Source of the DNA: Caenorhabditis remanei
Taxonomy: Eukaryota > Nematoda > Chromadorea > Rhabditida > Rhabditidae
DNA length: 64,000 nt
Direction: 5' to 3'
Assembly: GCF_010183535.1 (NCBI RefSeq)
Contig: NC_071331.1
Span: forward strand, 7,068,001-7,132,000
Shown here: positions 47,466-58,983 of the stretch, piece by piece
Layout: each line of letters begins with the position of its first letter
Position numbering within the stretch: position 1 is the first letter of the stretch
The notes under the pieces: generated by a model
Told to the model about the DNA's origin: nothing
What the model saw: the letters and a program-made list of their open reading frames with translations, nothing else
Database searches by the model: none
Translations under genes and position numbers: made by a program

Positions 47466-49202
47466 ATGAGTGTTAGGAACAGCAGGGAGAGCTTAGTAGA
47501 GCGCGTAACTAGGCAATCAACTAAAAATGAGGCTGAGCTAGTTATAAATGGAAAAAATTTAGTTAGCGCTAAAATAAGAGCAATAGTGCAGAAGGCAAAA
47601 GAATACGAAGCCGATATTAAGGCAATTAAAAAACCAAAAACAACAGCGACGGTAGAAGAGGCGACAGAAATTTATGGGATAATAGGAACGGCGTGCTACG
47701 AAAAACATAGAGAGATAGTAATTGATTGGGAAAACTTACAGGAATTAGTAAAAAAAGCCACAGAGGCGTTAGGGAAACTATCAGTAAACACAGTATTAGG
47801 TAGACAAGCGGCAGTATTGATAGAAAAATGGGGAAAAGATATAGACGACACAGAAAGGCAAATAGCTTTAAATATGAAAACAGTCATAGAAAGGTTCGAG
47901 GAAAGTAAGGAAGAGTGTGAGGCCTTAGAAATAGTGTTCGCATCACCAAGCCAGAATTTAATTGACGTAGAAACCATAAGAGACTTAGAAGATAAATTTC
48001 ATGGAACATCAAATAGAATAGAAGAAGAGGGAATCGAGTATGTTAGGAAGAAAGTAGGAAGTGCACTAATTTCTAACAAAACACTCCCTGTCCCAGACTT
48101 TGACGGGGAGCCGGAAAATTGGGCGGAGTTTTATGATATATTTAAGCCCATAGTAGAGGAAAACATGGAGTTACTAGATATAGTTAAGTTTGCACTACTG
48201 AAGAAGGCGTGTAGAGGAAAAGCAGGAGATATGATAAGAATATTTACCAGCGCAGACTGTTTTAAAGAGGCGATAGAAAGACTTAAAAAGAACTACGAGA
48301 ATAAGGATAACAGATTCTTAATGTTGTGGGACCGTTTAGAAGAATTAAGACCAGCTAGAGAAAACGTAGGGAGTATGAGACGGACAATAAACGAGGTGGC
48401 TGCGATTGTTGCAGCATTGAAACGAGTGACTGATACCGAAACCATGGCATTACAAGTTCTCATTAAGAGAAAGTTTCCTAGAAAGATACACGAAGAATTG
48501 AGCAGAGACGCAAAGTGTGATAGTACAGATAAAATTTTAGAAAAAATTGAAGATACAATCAATAGAGAGGAGAGAATAGAAAAGGATATGATAGGTCATA
48601 AGAAATCAGAGGGTCAAACTTTTTTCGTAGATAACAGGGAAAAAAGAGATGAGAGAGATAGAGGAGCATACAGCCGGTCGCGAGGATGCGCGTATAGAGA
48701 TAGGGATAGAGACCCACATCACAGAACATACAAACAACACAACACGATCGAGACATTACACTCAAGAAATGATAGGGACCACAGAGCATCACAATCACAC
48801 AGATATAATAAACATAGACACAGACACAGAGACTCTAGCTCATCAGATAGGTCAGATAGGTCAGATAGTTCTGAGGACTCATATAATAATAGGAAACCCT
48901 TTAAACAATCAAATCTTAGGAAACCATGTATATTTTGTGATAAGTCAAACCATTCATCTAAAAAATGTAGAACTTTTGCTACTTTTGAAGACAGAATAGG
49001 TTTCTTCAAGGACCATGGGTTATGTTTTAGATGTGGAGGTACAAATCATAGTGTGAGAGAATGCTGGAGTAGAAAATGTTGGAAATGTGACAAAAACCAT
49101 CACATATCAATTTGTAAAAAAGTACTGGAAATCCGGGATAATTTTGAAAAAGAATCCAGTGAGGAGAGATACGTTAGAAATAACAGAAAATATAGAATGT
49201 AA
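47466..49202 (+). CDS. Gag-like protein with three CCHC knuckles (BEL/Pao, DUF1759-type)
   Basis: A single exon of 578 residues starts at ATG 47466. A coiled or helical N-terminal third is followed by LPVPDFDGEPENWAEFYDIF (about residues 208-227) and ALLKKACRGKAGDMI, matching the DUF1759 block of BEL/Pao gag proteins. An Arg/Asp/Ser-rich region follows. Near the C-terminus are three zinc knuckles: CIFCDKSNHSSKKC, CFRCGGTNHSVREC and CWKCDKNHHISIC (the last with one fewer residue). The frame is intact although the element has no pol. Such proteins assemble particles and bind RNA in related elements; here that is inferred. Confidence 0.85.
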   Translation: MSVRNSRESLVERVTRQSTKNEAELVINGKNLVSAKIRAIVQKAKEYEADIKAIKKPKTTATVEEATEIYGIIGTACYEKHREIVIDWENLQELVKKATEALGKLSVNTVLGRQAAVLIEKWGKDIDDTERQIALNMKTVIERFEESKEECEALEIVFASPSQNLIDVETIRDLEDKFHGTSNRIEEEGIEYVRKKVGSALISNKTLPVPDFDGEPENWAEFYDIFKPIVEENMELLDIVKFALLKKACRGKAGDMIRIFTSADCFKEAIERLKKNYENKDNRFLMLWDRLEELRPARENVGSMRRTINEVAAIVAALKRVTDTETMALQVLIKRKFPRKIHEELSRDAKCDSTDKILEKIEDTINREERIEKDMIGHKKSEGQTFFVDNREKRDERDRGAYSRSRGCAYRDRDRDPHHRTYKQHNTIETLHSRNDRDHRASQSHRYNKHRHRHRDSSSSDRSDRSDSSEDSYNNRKPFKQSNLRKPCIFCDKSNHSSKKCRTFATFEDRIGFFKDHGLCFRCGGTNHSVRECWSRKCWKCDKNHHISICKKVLEIRDNFEKESSEERYVRNNRKYRM

Positions 49203-50312
49203 AACGGTATATTTGTTGTGTCAAATTTAAACATAATAGTAAATTTGAGTAAAACTCTCATGCTTAACTAAAGTATAACCACTATAAACTAATCAACATG
49301 ATACACTTTTTTAGTAAGACTAATCTCAAGAATAACAAAAATTATAAAATTGATGATCATACTAAAAAGAGTAAGAAACTTAATTCTTATAGATCAAGGA
49401 AAACATTAATAACTAAGGAAAGCATGTTTCCTTCATGTAACGTGCATCTACTTATCAAGCATGTAATGTCTTAAACAATAAGTTCAATAAGCCGATTTCT
49501 AGTAAAATCATAATGTATTCAGTAAATGTATTAACACAACCCTAAACGCAGAAATTCAGGTGAGCTATACATTGAAAAAGCCAATAATAAGCATAGCCGA
49601 TGAAGAAAAATGAGAAGAAAGGTTAGAACAGGTAAGAGCTAACTATTTTTAGTAAAAATATATAATATTGGAACAGTCCAATTAACATAGAGATCGAAGT
49701 TAACAACTAAATTTTAACATCCACGGCCCATCCCCACACAAACCCATTTTAAAATGTAAATAGGGAGCTAAAATAGACTGAGAATAGCATTGTCACCCCC
49801 GGAGGATGCCCTAGCATTAGTTAAACTTTTTAGAACTTTTAAACAAAACCCAAATAGCATTACCTTTTTCGTAAGTCAAACCCCATAGTATTAACATTTC
49901 GTAAAGACCACCTTTTATCTTAAAAATTCCCCCCTTACTTTCAGGTAGTATGTAACCTCGGATCTCATGAAAATTCATAGTGTAATTGTTAAAAGGAATA
50001 ATAATTTGTAAATTCATCTCAGAGGCCCACTTTATTGTAAGTTTACAACATCGCCCTGAAAAGCAGTTCATACGACGCAAGAGATCCGTTCCAGTAGCAG
50101 CATCTAGGAAAGCAGTATGTTCAGTATCCAGTCAGAAGCTGCCACGAGAAGTTGTAGCCAAGCAGTAGCCAAGCTGCAGCCAAGCAGTGGCCAAGCAGTT
50201 TCAGTCAGCCATGTCAGTAGCCGCGGTCAGACGCAATCACTGGTCAAATCGAGTCGTGAAGGAGTATAAGTAATATTGGTGCCGAACAACCGTTCGTTCG
50301 TGAGGCCGGGAG
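49203..50312. other. Noncoding remainder of the BEL/Pao element
   Basis: No long frame. This is the place where pol would lie, and none is present. Near 50150-50215 the phrase AGCCAAGCAGT recurs several times. Confidence 0.6.
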
Positions 50313-50681
50313 TGTCGTGACCGACGAGTCAACTCATCAATCAAGGATAAGGAGGATAACACATGTTGCTTGGAAGTGCCACAGAGATACCACAAGAACA
50401 GCTGCCCACGTCATTTGCGGGAGCAGTGGTTAAGAGGTCAACTGGAAGAGGGCATGTGGAGCAGAGGAGGAGCAGAAGATTACACCATATCATGAACACC
50501 ACCGCAGACGAAAGGATAGGAGGATCAGGAAGGCAAGGAGCCGAAACATAAGTATAAATAGCTAGGCCATGTAATGTATCTTTACTTCTTCTCAAAGAAT
50601 CTTGTTGATTCTTCAGTCTTATTGTATACTATTAGAACGTCCTAAATAAACTGATATTAAATCACCACTGAAACCGTTTTA
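50313..50681 (+). repeat. 3' LTR of the BEL/Pao element
   Basis: 369 bp, nearly identical to the 5' LTR apart from a ten-base deletion and very few substitutions. This points to a recent insertion. Confidence 0.85.
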
Positions 50682-51609
50682 CAAACTAACTCTTTCGGAC
50701 ACTCCACTACAAAACGTGACAAACTCCTCGTATCTGATACCACCACCCAAACTGAAGAATCCAGGGTTACAGGGACGACAGTGTTGGCTGTCTAGGTCGA
50801 GGTAGTGACCGGGTTCACACGAGAACGCTGAAAATGTCTTGCGGGTTTTTCTGTCACAATGAGGTTAAATATTTTTAGTCACGTTGGATTGTTGATGGTA
50901 AATTCTACATTTTTACAACGAGGTTAAATAATTATGGATGTGTAACACGGAACGGATTACTGAAACATGAGGTGACATTTTTGACCAAAAAAAAATGGAA
51001 TAGATGTAAAACTCACAGCAATTCCATCCTCTCCTCGGAGTTGGCAGATTCGAGCACTGCATTCCACTATGTGGAACTGCAACCCTCCATCTCTCTCCTT
51101 TCTCATCGCAGTTTGTATACGTGAACTCGTAATCCTGATCCGTGCAAATTTGTTGGCATGTAGTGAAGGAGTATAGCATGAACAGGAGGGAGATGATATG
51201 GATACTGAAATGCAAAAAAGTACTGTTTCAAATTTATGTCAAATTTTAATTTCGAAGGATATAGTTATTGGGGTTTCAACCAAAATCATAGTTTTTTTTT
51301 CAATATTCCACCCTCAATTAACCCGTCTTTTTCCTCCAAACCAGCTTATGATCCTTCCCCTCTAGAGGGGATAGTGAGGTTGGTTTTTCATGTGAGCCGT
51401 GTGTCAAAAAAAAGATGAAAAGATGAAAGAGAAGAAAATGAGAGATAGAGAAATGTTCTTTTATTTTACTTGTTATTTTGGAATGAGAGACGAAATAGAG
51501 GATGAAAAGGTGGTGTGTTGGAGGGGATTAAACATCGATATTTTATTGATTCATCGATATTTTATTGATTTTTTTCTACTCTATATTCTGCTGTATTATC
51601 AATATTGCG

Positions 51610-52395
51610 ATGCTGAAACACGGCCCCCCTAGCCTTAAAAGGGCTCTCACGGATTCTGATATTATCGACGGTTATGTTGCCTACGAAGACTACAGGAAGC
51701 TTTACGATCATGTCGTGAAACTGACCCACCAAATCAATGAACTTCAATCTAGCCTGATGGAATCCGCGTCCGCCAAAGTCAGCGAAAGGCTGACCGACAC
51801 TTGTCCTATCCTTCCAGACCCATTTCCCATCGGACAGCCGGTTAGTTTAATTGTTCGCGACGATGTCTTCACTGATCCCTCCACGAATACCAAATCCTAC
51901 GCTAACGCTGCTTCGAATGGTTTGGCTAAGCCTATCGATACACTTTCTATTGCTAAAGAGGCCGCTAAAATCATGGACAAGGCCACTCGGGCCGTTGTCG
52001 AGAGGATGCCAGATAATAAAGAAGACCCTGATCAAGAGAAGTTAGACCTGGTTTTTTTCACTAAATTCAGTACCACTCACGGACTGCCGGTGCCTTCCGA
52101 AGCTCATCGTCACTTTTCAAAGACCGCCTGTCGCCCGCTGAAACTCCAGTTCGCTAACAACGCCGAGCGTGACAAATTTCTTCATGGTTTCTACAAAGTT
52201 AAAAACTCCGACCCGTCTCTCTCGTCCATCCAGAATCGCCCACGAGCTCGGAGAGATCTCACCAAGGAGGAGCTGAAAAGACTTTACGAATCGAGAAAGT
52301 TCGTATACGATAACAATCTGAAGGAAAAGTCTTCCAAGTATATCATGGTGGATATCGACTACAAGCTGAACCGTAACCCCCGCCCTTTTATCTAG
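51610..52395 (+). CDS. ORF1 protein of the non-LTR element
   Basis: 261 residues from ATG 51610. A probable coiled segment (LYDHVVKLTHQINELQSSL) lies near residue 37. The rest is charged, with no zinc knuckle seen. CR1/jockey-group ORF1 proteins often bind RNA as chaperones; I infer the role from position. Stop at 52393-52395. Confidence 0.65.
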   Translation: MLKHGPPSLKRALTDSDIIDGYVAYEDYRKLYDHVVKLTHQINELQSSLMESASAKVSERLTDTCPILPDPFPIGQPVSLIVRDDVFTDPSTNTKSYANAASNGLAKPIDTLSIAKEAAKIMDKATRAVVERMPDNKEDPDQEKLDLVFFTKFSTTHGLPVPSEAHRHFSKTACRPLKLQFANNAERDKFLHGFYKVKNSDPSLSSIQNRPRARRDLTKEELKRLYESRKFVYDNNLKEKSSKYIMVDIDYKLNRNPRPFI

Positions 52396-52397
52396 AT

Positions 52398-55349
52398 GCC
52401 TGTCATCCTCCTTTTCCCCTACTCTCTTCTCCCACGTTTGTTCCTCCATCTAATTCTCCTTCTTCTCTCATCTCTCCTTCTCATTCCTATCTCACTCAGT
52501 CTTCCCCTGCCATCCAATCCAGACAGTCTGACATAAGCATAGATTTTCTACTTTCCAACGTTCGCGGTGCCGCTACTCTATCCAAAATTTGCCTCATCAT
52601 CGACTTCTTCCGATCCTCCAACCATCTCTTCCTAGCATTAACCGAAACCTTCCTTGATCAAACAGTATCATCTGCTCTTTTCACCTTTCCTGATATAAAT
52701 ATCGTTAGGTTTGACCGCGATCCCTCCCTACATCGTAAGTCTCGAGGAGGCGGAATCGCAATTTTGTCCTAAAGCAGTATCACCGTCTCTCCAATTGAAA
52801 TTAATTCAGCAGTCCACTATCCTCTCCACAAGTCTGAAATTCTTTCCTGCAAGATTGCCCCAGCCGCTGCTTCTTCTTCTAACTTCGCCCCATTTACTAT
52901 ATGCCTTGTTTATAGACCACCCGACTCACGCATCCTTGAGTCCGAAGCCCTCTTGAATCACCTTAATACTATCCTTCCTCTCAAATCATGTCTCCTAATC
53001 GGGGATTTTAATTTTCCCGAAATAGTCTGGTCTCGAAAATCTCATGCCCCTCACAAGTTCCAAAGCTTTCTAGATTCCCGTGGCTTTGCTCAGCTCACCA
53101 ACTTCCCCACCAGAATTGGCACTACTTCTTCGAACATTCTTGACCTCATTATCACATCCAACGATTTTCCCATCTATAAATTAGAAAGCAGTCCACCTCT
53201 TCTCAATTCAGATCATCTCAGCGTGCATTGTGTATTCGGGCCCCCCATTACAAACTCTAATACATCCAGACCTTTACCCACTTGTCGCAATCGCCTTGAC
53301 TACCGTAAATGCGATTTCAAAGCCCTTAACTCCTCACTTGCCTCTACTGATTGGGATCTTCTACTCAGCACCCTCCCATCAGCATCTGACAAATACGATA
53401 CATTTATCTCATTACTTTCCAATCTAATTTCCTCCTACACCCCCTTCATGTCTCCTGTCAAAACCCGTGGTCCCTCTAACCTCTCTAGGCAGCTCAAACG
53501 GGTTCGCGCCTCATACTCTAAAGCTCTTAAGCTATCCACTCCTCCCCCTGCTCTAATTCAAAAATTCAAAGCCCGAATCAAGAATATCCAACATAGTATG
53601 AAAATAAAATTACACCGCCGCGAAAACTATATCCTCGCCTCCCTCCACAGTAGGTCATCTCGTACCTTAATTAACTCACGGGTAAAGTGCAGGTCTGCAA
53701 TCCCACATCTTTCCGTAGGCAATGAATTGATTACTTCAGATTCCGCAAAAGCTTCCATTTTCTCGACTGAATTTCTATCAAATTATAATTCCACTGGCCC
53801 CTCCTCCCCATCCTTCTCGACCACAAAGACCTCATCTTCCCCCCATACACTCCCTCTCATGGATCTTTTTCCTCCCTGGGTTATAGAGCAAGCTATCTCC
53901 AAGATTCCTCCCAAATGTGGTTTCTCAGTTCATTTAGCCAATTACTACGTTATCAAACAATGCGCCACTACCCTTGCCCTCCCTCTCTCTATAATTTTCT
54001 CTGAGTCTTTTAAAACCTCTACTGTTCCCAAAGCCTGGTTACACGCCACTATTATACCCGTCTTCAAGAAAGGTAATCCCTCCTCGCCTCAAAATTACCG
54101 TCCCATAAGTTTAACAGATCCCTTCGCGCGCCTTTTCGAAAGAATAATCTGTCGTCAAATTAGATTGGACGTAGGCCACCAGTTCAGCGTTCACCAGCAT
54201 GGGTTCCTTCCCCGTCGCTCTTGCCCCAGCTCTCTTGTTTACTCTACGTCCAACTACAAAAGGATTCTCAAAGACCACCAGACTGTTGACGTAGTCTTTT
54301 TCGATTTTCGGAAAGCATTTGACCAAGTAAACCACACCCTCTTGCTCCAAAAACTTAAAGGTTTTGGTGTCCCCCTACAATACGTTTCCTGGTTCCAATC
54401 CTTTCTGAAGGATCGTACTTTCTCCGTCATGGTTAACGGATCCATCGATAGTATAATCTCCCCCATACCCTCTGGAGTTCCCCAAGGTACAGTAGCCGGC
54501 CCTCTCCTTTTTTTAATCTTCATAAACAATCTCCTCCTTTCTCTCCCTTCTAGCATACACTTTGCCGCTTTTGCGGATGATATCAAGCTGTATTCTCATG
54601 ACTCGATACTTTTACAATCTGGTATTGACATTGTTTCCGAATGGGCCTCTGCCAACTCCCTCCCTCTGGCTCACACAAAAACTACTCTCCTTAGGCTCGG
54701 TGCTAAAAACCCGGGTCATCATTACCATATAGACTCCATCCCCATCACCGAATCCGCAGTAGTACGGGACTTAGGATTATTAACAGACTCTCATTTGAAA
54801 TTTGATAGCCATATCGCCAAAACTTCCTCATTAGCTATCCTTCGCTGCAGCCAACTACTCAAGTCATTCCGATCTCGATCACTTCCTCTCTACAAGCACT
54901 TATTCAACACCTACGTCCTTCCAGTTCTTGAATATTGCTCAGCTGTCTACTCTCCTTCTCCCTCTAGCATTCTCTCTCATAAACTAGAAAAACCTCTCCG
55001 ATCTTTCACCAGGAAAGTTCTTCAGAGATGTAACATTCGCTATACTTCCTATCTAAACCGTCTTGAGATTCTTGATTTATACTCCCTCCGTCACCGTCGT
55101 CTTAAATCTCAATTAATACTCCTCTATAAAATAATTTGCGGCGCCACTTTCTTTCCTGAAATCCACTCTTATGTCAGACTGTCTAACTCTAACCGACGAC
55201 CCATGACCCTCATTTGTATTAGACCACAAGTAAATGATTTCTTCTCTTCCACTGTCCCCATCTGGAATTCCATCACATCTAATTGCCCTGAATTTCTCTC
55301 CCCCGGTAAATTTATCTCCCTTCTTGAACAATCCATTAATCGATTATAA
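52398..55349 (+). pseudogene. ORF2 endonuclease-reverse transcriptase of the non-LTR element, one internal stop
   Basis: The frame is continuous from about 52398 to 55349 except for a TAA at 52770-52772. An apurinic-type endonuclease precedes and spans the stop; its later motifs GDFNFP and NSDHLSVH are seen. The reverse transcriptase shows the early block NYRPISLTDPFARLFE, then FFDFRKAFDQVNHTLL, PSGVPQGTVAGPLLF and the catalytic FADD in FAAFADDIKLY. RDLGLLTDSHLKFDSHI after it is typical of CR1/jockey-group elements, and Sam-like elements of C. elegans are comparable. The single stop suggests recent loss of function. Confidence 0.8.
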
Positions 55350-55672
55350 GTTTAAACTCTCTCTCTCCCACCCCCATGTATTATATTGCTCACTCTCCCA
55401 TTTTAACGGTCTGTCACTTTATTTTAATTTATCCTTCTCGAAATTCTTCCACCACCACTTTCACAGTTCGGTTTTATAATCCTTACCCCAATCCTATCTT
55501 GCCATTATGATTCTCAATTTTTTATTTTTTTATTTGTTCCCCCCCCCCCCCCCCCCTACCTGGTCTGTCGCCTCGTGAGGGGCTTGATCAGGTCTCTAGT
55601 GTATAGTATTGATTATTTTTTCTTAGTCAATAAATTAAATTAAATTAAAAATTGGAATTTCTAGAATCCAGT

Positions 55673-56079
55673 CCGGACTTTCGAATGACGAATATCACGT
55701 ATGGAAGTATTACGGAGGTTGGAAGATATAGATTTGAAATAGGAATCACCTGTATAAAATATTCTGTTTCATGTCGAGCATTTGAAACTGATAGTGAACA
55801 CTCCTATGATATCAAAATTCTGGACTAAATTATTTTTACCTAACCATCCAGGCCTATACCGCAGGAATGTGGCACCGTCTCTCCGTGTCCATCGACTTCG
55901 AACGTCTCTACGGTTTCTATATCCTTCAAATGTATCTTCCCACCTACATATCTGTATTCATATCATGGATTGCTTTCTGGATGGATACAAAAGCACTCCC
56001 TGCTAGAATCACACTTTCAGTCTCTTCGTTAATGGCATTGACGTTTCAGTTTGGTAACATTGTCAAGTCACTGCCTAAG
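55673..56079 (+). pseudogene. Channel gene copy 3: end of exon 4 and exon 5
   Basis: 55673-55717 matches the last 45 bases of exon 4, and 55852-56079 is a full 228-base exon 5 (TM1-TM2) with an intact donor. Upstream exons are missing because the segment joins directly to the upstream flank of ELAPOR copy 2. Confidence 0.85.
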
Positions 56080-56402
56080 GTGAGAACTTGCTGTTTCAGA
56101 TTCATGATTTATTGTTGACTTCAAATGTCAAATCAATCCGAAGTCGCCTACTTTAAAACTTTTTATTAAAAACCAATAGTTGGGAGTTTCCGTATCCGAA
56201 CAATCTGTTTTAATTTTAAAATCCGCCGACAATATTTACGAGAAAAAAGAGAGACGTTGAACGGCGTTCCCATCGAAGTTGTTTATCAAGTCCATGTTTG
56301 AAAAAATATCAAGTCCGCGTCCACCCTGTGTCCTTTGTTTAGTTCGTTTGCCAAAAAACGCTGGAATGTTACAAAAATCTAAATGTTTCAAGCTTCCAAA
56401 TA
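56080..56402. other. Intron-derived sequence of channel copy 3
   Basis: It begins as intron 5 of the channel gene and diverges after about 56110. No gene. Confidence 0.5.
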
Positions 56403-57672
56403 TTAGGTTGAGTCATAAGTTTCTTTCTTTTTTTGGGGTTGAACTTTGATTTCCAGTTTCTAAGTACTGTGATTGTTTATCGACCCAAACTTTTTTGCAT
56501 TATAATGACCTTTTCAGTGGCTAACAAAAAATGTTTCAAGTTAGTGCACAGGCTGTCCACTCGTGAAAACGACAGTTTTTTTCTGTCTCTAATCAAATTC
56601 CTATTTTGAAAAGATTTTTTATTCTAGTCGGATTTATATCAAAATTCTGAAATTTTCATAAGGAAACGAGTGGTATTTATAAAGAAAGACTTTGTCTTGT
56701 TATAACAATTTAGTTTTGGATAAAACTCTCCAAGATAAAGAATTTATGATCAGACGACCGACAGGTATGAGAAAACAATGTTCACCTGGGTTTAAGTCGA
56801 TTACTGAAATATTGGAGAGAGCATTTATATCAAACTATTTGTAAAAGTTAGACAGTAACATAAGCAAATTATGCAACAAAAAACTGTATACCAAAGTCAT
56901 TCGAATAAGTGATAAAACTTGGTTGATGTGATTGTTAAGATTTTCACACTTTTGAGAATATTAATGAAGTAGACCTGAGTGAAGTCTGGATCTTTTTTCA
57001 ACGATCACGAACAAGTCTGAAATATTCTGTTACAAGTAATCAACAGTAGATACATTGTTCTAAAATTGTGCAAAAGATCTAGTGGATTGATTCAAAATTA
57101 CGAGCAGTAGACTTCATCAAACTCAAAAATCACGTGAATTTGATGATGTTAACTTCGGGCTTCTTGCGAAAAAAGACAAATGGTGTGAATATCCAAAACA
57201 AAGTAAATTTAGAAATATCAATGTCTACTCTATTCAATAATAAACATTTCCACTAATTTACTTAACTAGCGTTGAAGAAAAATCGAAAATACTCGCACCT
57301 CTCTAAATTGCTTATGGTCACCTTTCTTCAAAGACCCGCATTAAACCATCGTTGTTTAGTTCAAATATCTTTATTAGTTTTTTATACATAATTGTTCTAA
57401 CTTGTTTTAATTCCGAATGACTCACACATTCTTGCCAAAATTTTATAGGAAAAAAATGAAGTCAAAAAATTGTACCAAAAAAGGGTTCCTCAAGTGTTTT
57501 GACTTGTCTACGGCTGAGATTAAGCAGATGGCGGACGTCAAATCACAGGTAGAATCACAATGAGTTATATGTACTGACCAATTATATTTCTCATTATGTG
57601 AGTTATTAGCTTTCGAGAAATCGCGTGTCAAAAATCATCTCAAAAAAGAAAGAAACTTATGACTCAGCCTAA
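56403..57672. mobile_element. Mariner-like element, copy 2 (1270 bp)
   Basis: Same ends, TA flanks (56401-56402, 57673-57674), length and orientation as the copy at 15212-16481, with scattered substitutions only. It lies in what was intron 5 of channel copy 3. Confidence 0.85.
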
Positions 57673-57896
57673 TAATTTGTGGGAAAATGTGATTATTGGC
57701 TACAACGTTAGAATGTTCTGTTTCAAAATTTCCATTTTCCGAGATTTTGATTGTCTTTCTATTAGTTTCAAAACACGCGAAAATAAAATAGGATAACAAT
57801 TGTCTGCACAGAATTTCTAAAACTAAATTCGCTACAAATTTTGGGAGATTTCAATAAGTGCGTGTTTCAGAATCATGATTTCTTCATACGCATATC

Positions 57897-57940
57897 TTCA
57901 ACTCAAATGGGGTGGGACACCCTAATCTGGAATCTAGGAG
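57897..57940 (+). pseudogene. Channel copy 3: last part of exon 7
   Basis: About 44 bases match the end of exon 7 (AAATGGGGTGGGACA..AATCTGGAATCTAGGAG) with its GTATGG donor. Exons 6 and 8 are not present nearby. Confidence 0.75.
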
Positions 57941-58980
57941 GTATGGTGTAAAGGGCGCTCTATTGACAATGAAGGTGTTTATTTTATTTTTGTGGAATCG
58001 AGCTTTGGTTTGTTCATTTCGGAAGGATCTGAATGTTCAAATAAAATCTGATTTCATGCGTTTGGAAACGGAAAATTGATTTTCAAACATCTGAAACGGG
58101 TTGTACTGTTCCAGTTGATTCAGAAGTTAGTTCTGCAATTTTCTTTACGATTAATATGTGTTATTTGATTTATAGAAAAACTTTAAATCCTATGGCTTAC
58201 AATAATTAATTAAAATAATTTTACACTTACCGGTCAGTGAGATGAGACTCCGAATGCATACTTTGAATTCCAGTGATCTCTGTTTCACAATGTTCTTCTA
58301 AACTTTTTTGTGGAAAATCGGAATTAGTACTTTTTTCTCTAAGGTTTCAAGCAAATTGTATGCTTGAACTCAGGTTTTTTGAAACAGTTGGGATAATGAA
58401 GCAAAAAACGATAAGAGTACATATTGACTTTATTCAAGAGTTGATTGAAATTGAGTCTGAAATTAGATAATCTCTTAACCCACTTCAAACTCAAAATGAG
58501 AATTAGCTGAAACATTATAACTCACCAGCAAATAACAAATCTTCCCGTTGGAGGTGGTACCCGCAGCAATAGTAATTGTCGAACCAATAGACTTTTCCCG
58601 TTTCCCATTTTTGATATTAACACTCTATCTATATATGAATATTGTTCAGAAAAACTCAAAATATGTTTGTTGAAAAATAACAGTTCCTTTTAACTGGAGA
58701 ACTTATGTATGAGTTTTGTTATGAAAGTGAAAACTGCAACTGATGGTGTTAGATTTTCACGGTAATTTAGAGAAACGACATAATAGTTTCATTTTTTTAC
58801 CTTGGTAATAAAAATATTCAATAACCGAATAATTTTAGTGGAAAAGAGGAAAAAAATGTCAAGATTGATATTTATCAAATAAATCATTTAACCTAATCAG
58901 CCACAACAATATTGCAGTATCATTACTATGATAAATGATTAAAAATGGAGAAACTATAATACTTGGAATTAGTCTGGAAT
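57941..58980. repeat. Degraded spacer of duplication copy 3
   Basis: Matches parts of the 21600-22560 spacer, for example GAGAATTAGCTGAAACATTATAACTCACC. No gene. Confidence 0.65.
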
Positions 58981-58983
58981 ATA

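Larger units (their letters stand above)
46537..50681 (+). mobile_element. BEL/Pao-type LTR retrotransposon, gag-only
   Basis: LTRs at 46537-46915 and 50313-50681 are flanked by a 5-bp duplication CAAAC (46532-46536, 50682-50686). A primer-binding-like TGGTGCATCGACC follows the 5' LTR, and a purine-rich GAGGCCGGGAG precedes the 3' LTR. There is one gag-like gene (47466-49202). The next 1.1 kb holds no protease, reverse transcriptase or integrase. Without pol it must depend on another element. Confidence 0.85.
39567..51204 (-). pseudogene. ELAPOR homologue copy 2, frameshifted in exon 2 and invaded by transposons
   Basis: Exons on -: 51204-51017, 50827-50691, 46429-46316, 45652-44982, 42062-41955, 41863-41047, 40954-40638, 40540-40240, 40133-39887, 39689-39567. 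Eight of the ten have the same length as copy 1. The second exon is 137 instead of 205 nt, and this 68-bp loss shifts the frame. The sixth is 48 nt longer through an in-frame tandem duplication that repeats CVPCPAGNYMHEVTKL. A gag-only BEL element sits in the intron after exon 2, and a 2.2-kb foldback in the intron between exons 4 and 5. Exons 3-10 still read cleanly, so a shorter product from another start cannot be ruled out. Confidence 0.85.
51533..55650 (+). mobile_element. CR1-like non-LTR retrotransposon, nearly full length
   Basis: Two coding regions (51610-52395 and about 52398-55349) are followed by a short 3' UTR and a tail of AATTA repeats (about 55628-55650). At the 5' end ATCGATATTTTATTGATT is tandemly doubled. 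It interrupts sequence shared with copy 1 near 28826 (GGGATTAAA). A target duplication cannot be separated from the A/T tail. A run of 18 C lies at 55539-55556 in the 3' UTR. Confidence 0.8.

Noticed and set aside
39567..51204. Second ELAPOR copy as a functional gene
   Set aside because: The 68-bp loss in exon 2 shifts the frame before most of the protein, so I called it a pseudogene, though exons 3-10 remain open.
55539..55556. Run of 18 C as a possible regulatory tract
   Set aside because: It lies in the 3' UTR of a retrotransposon; length of such runs is often unreliable in assemblies.
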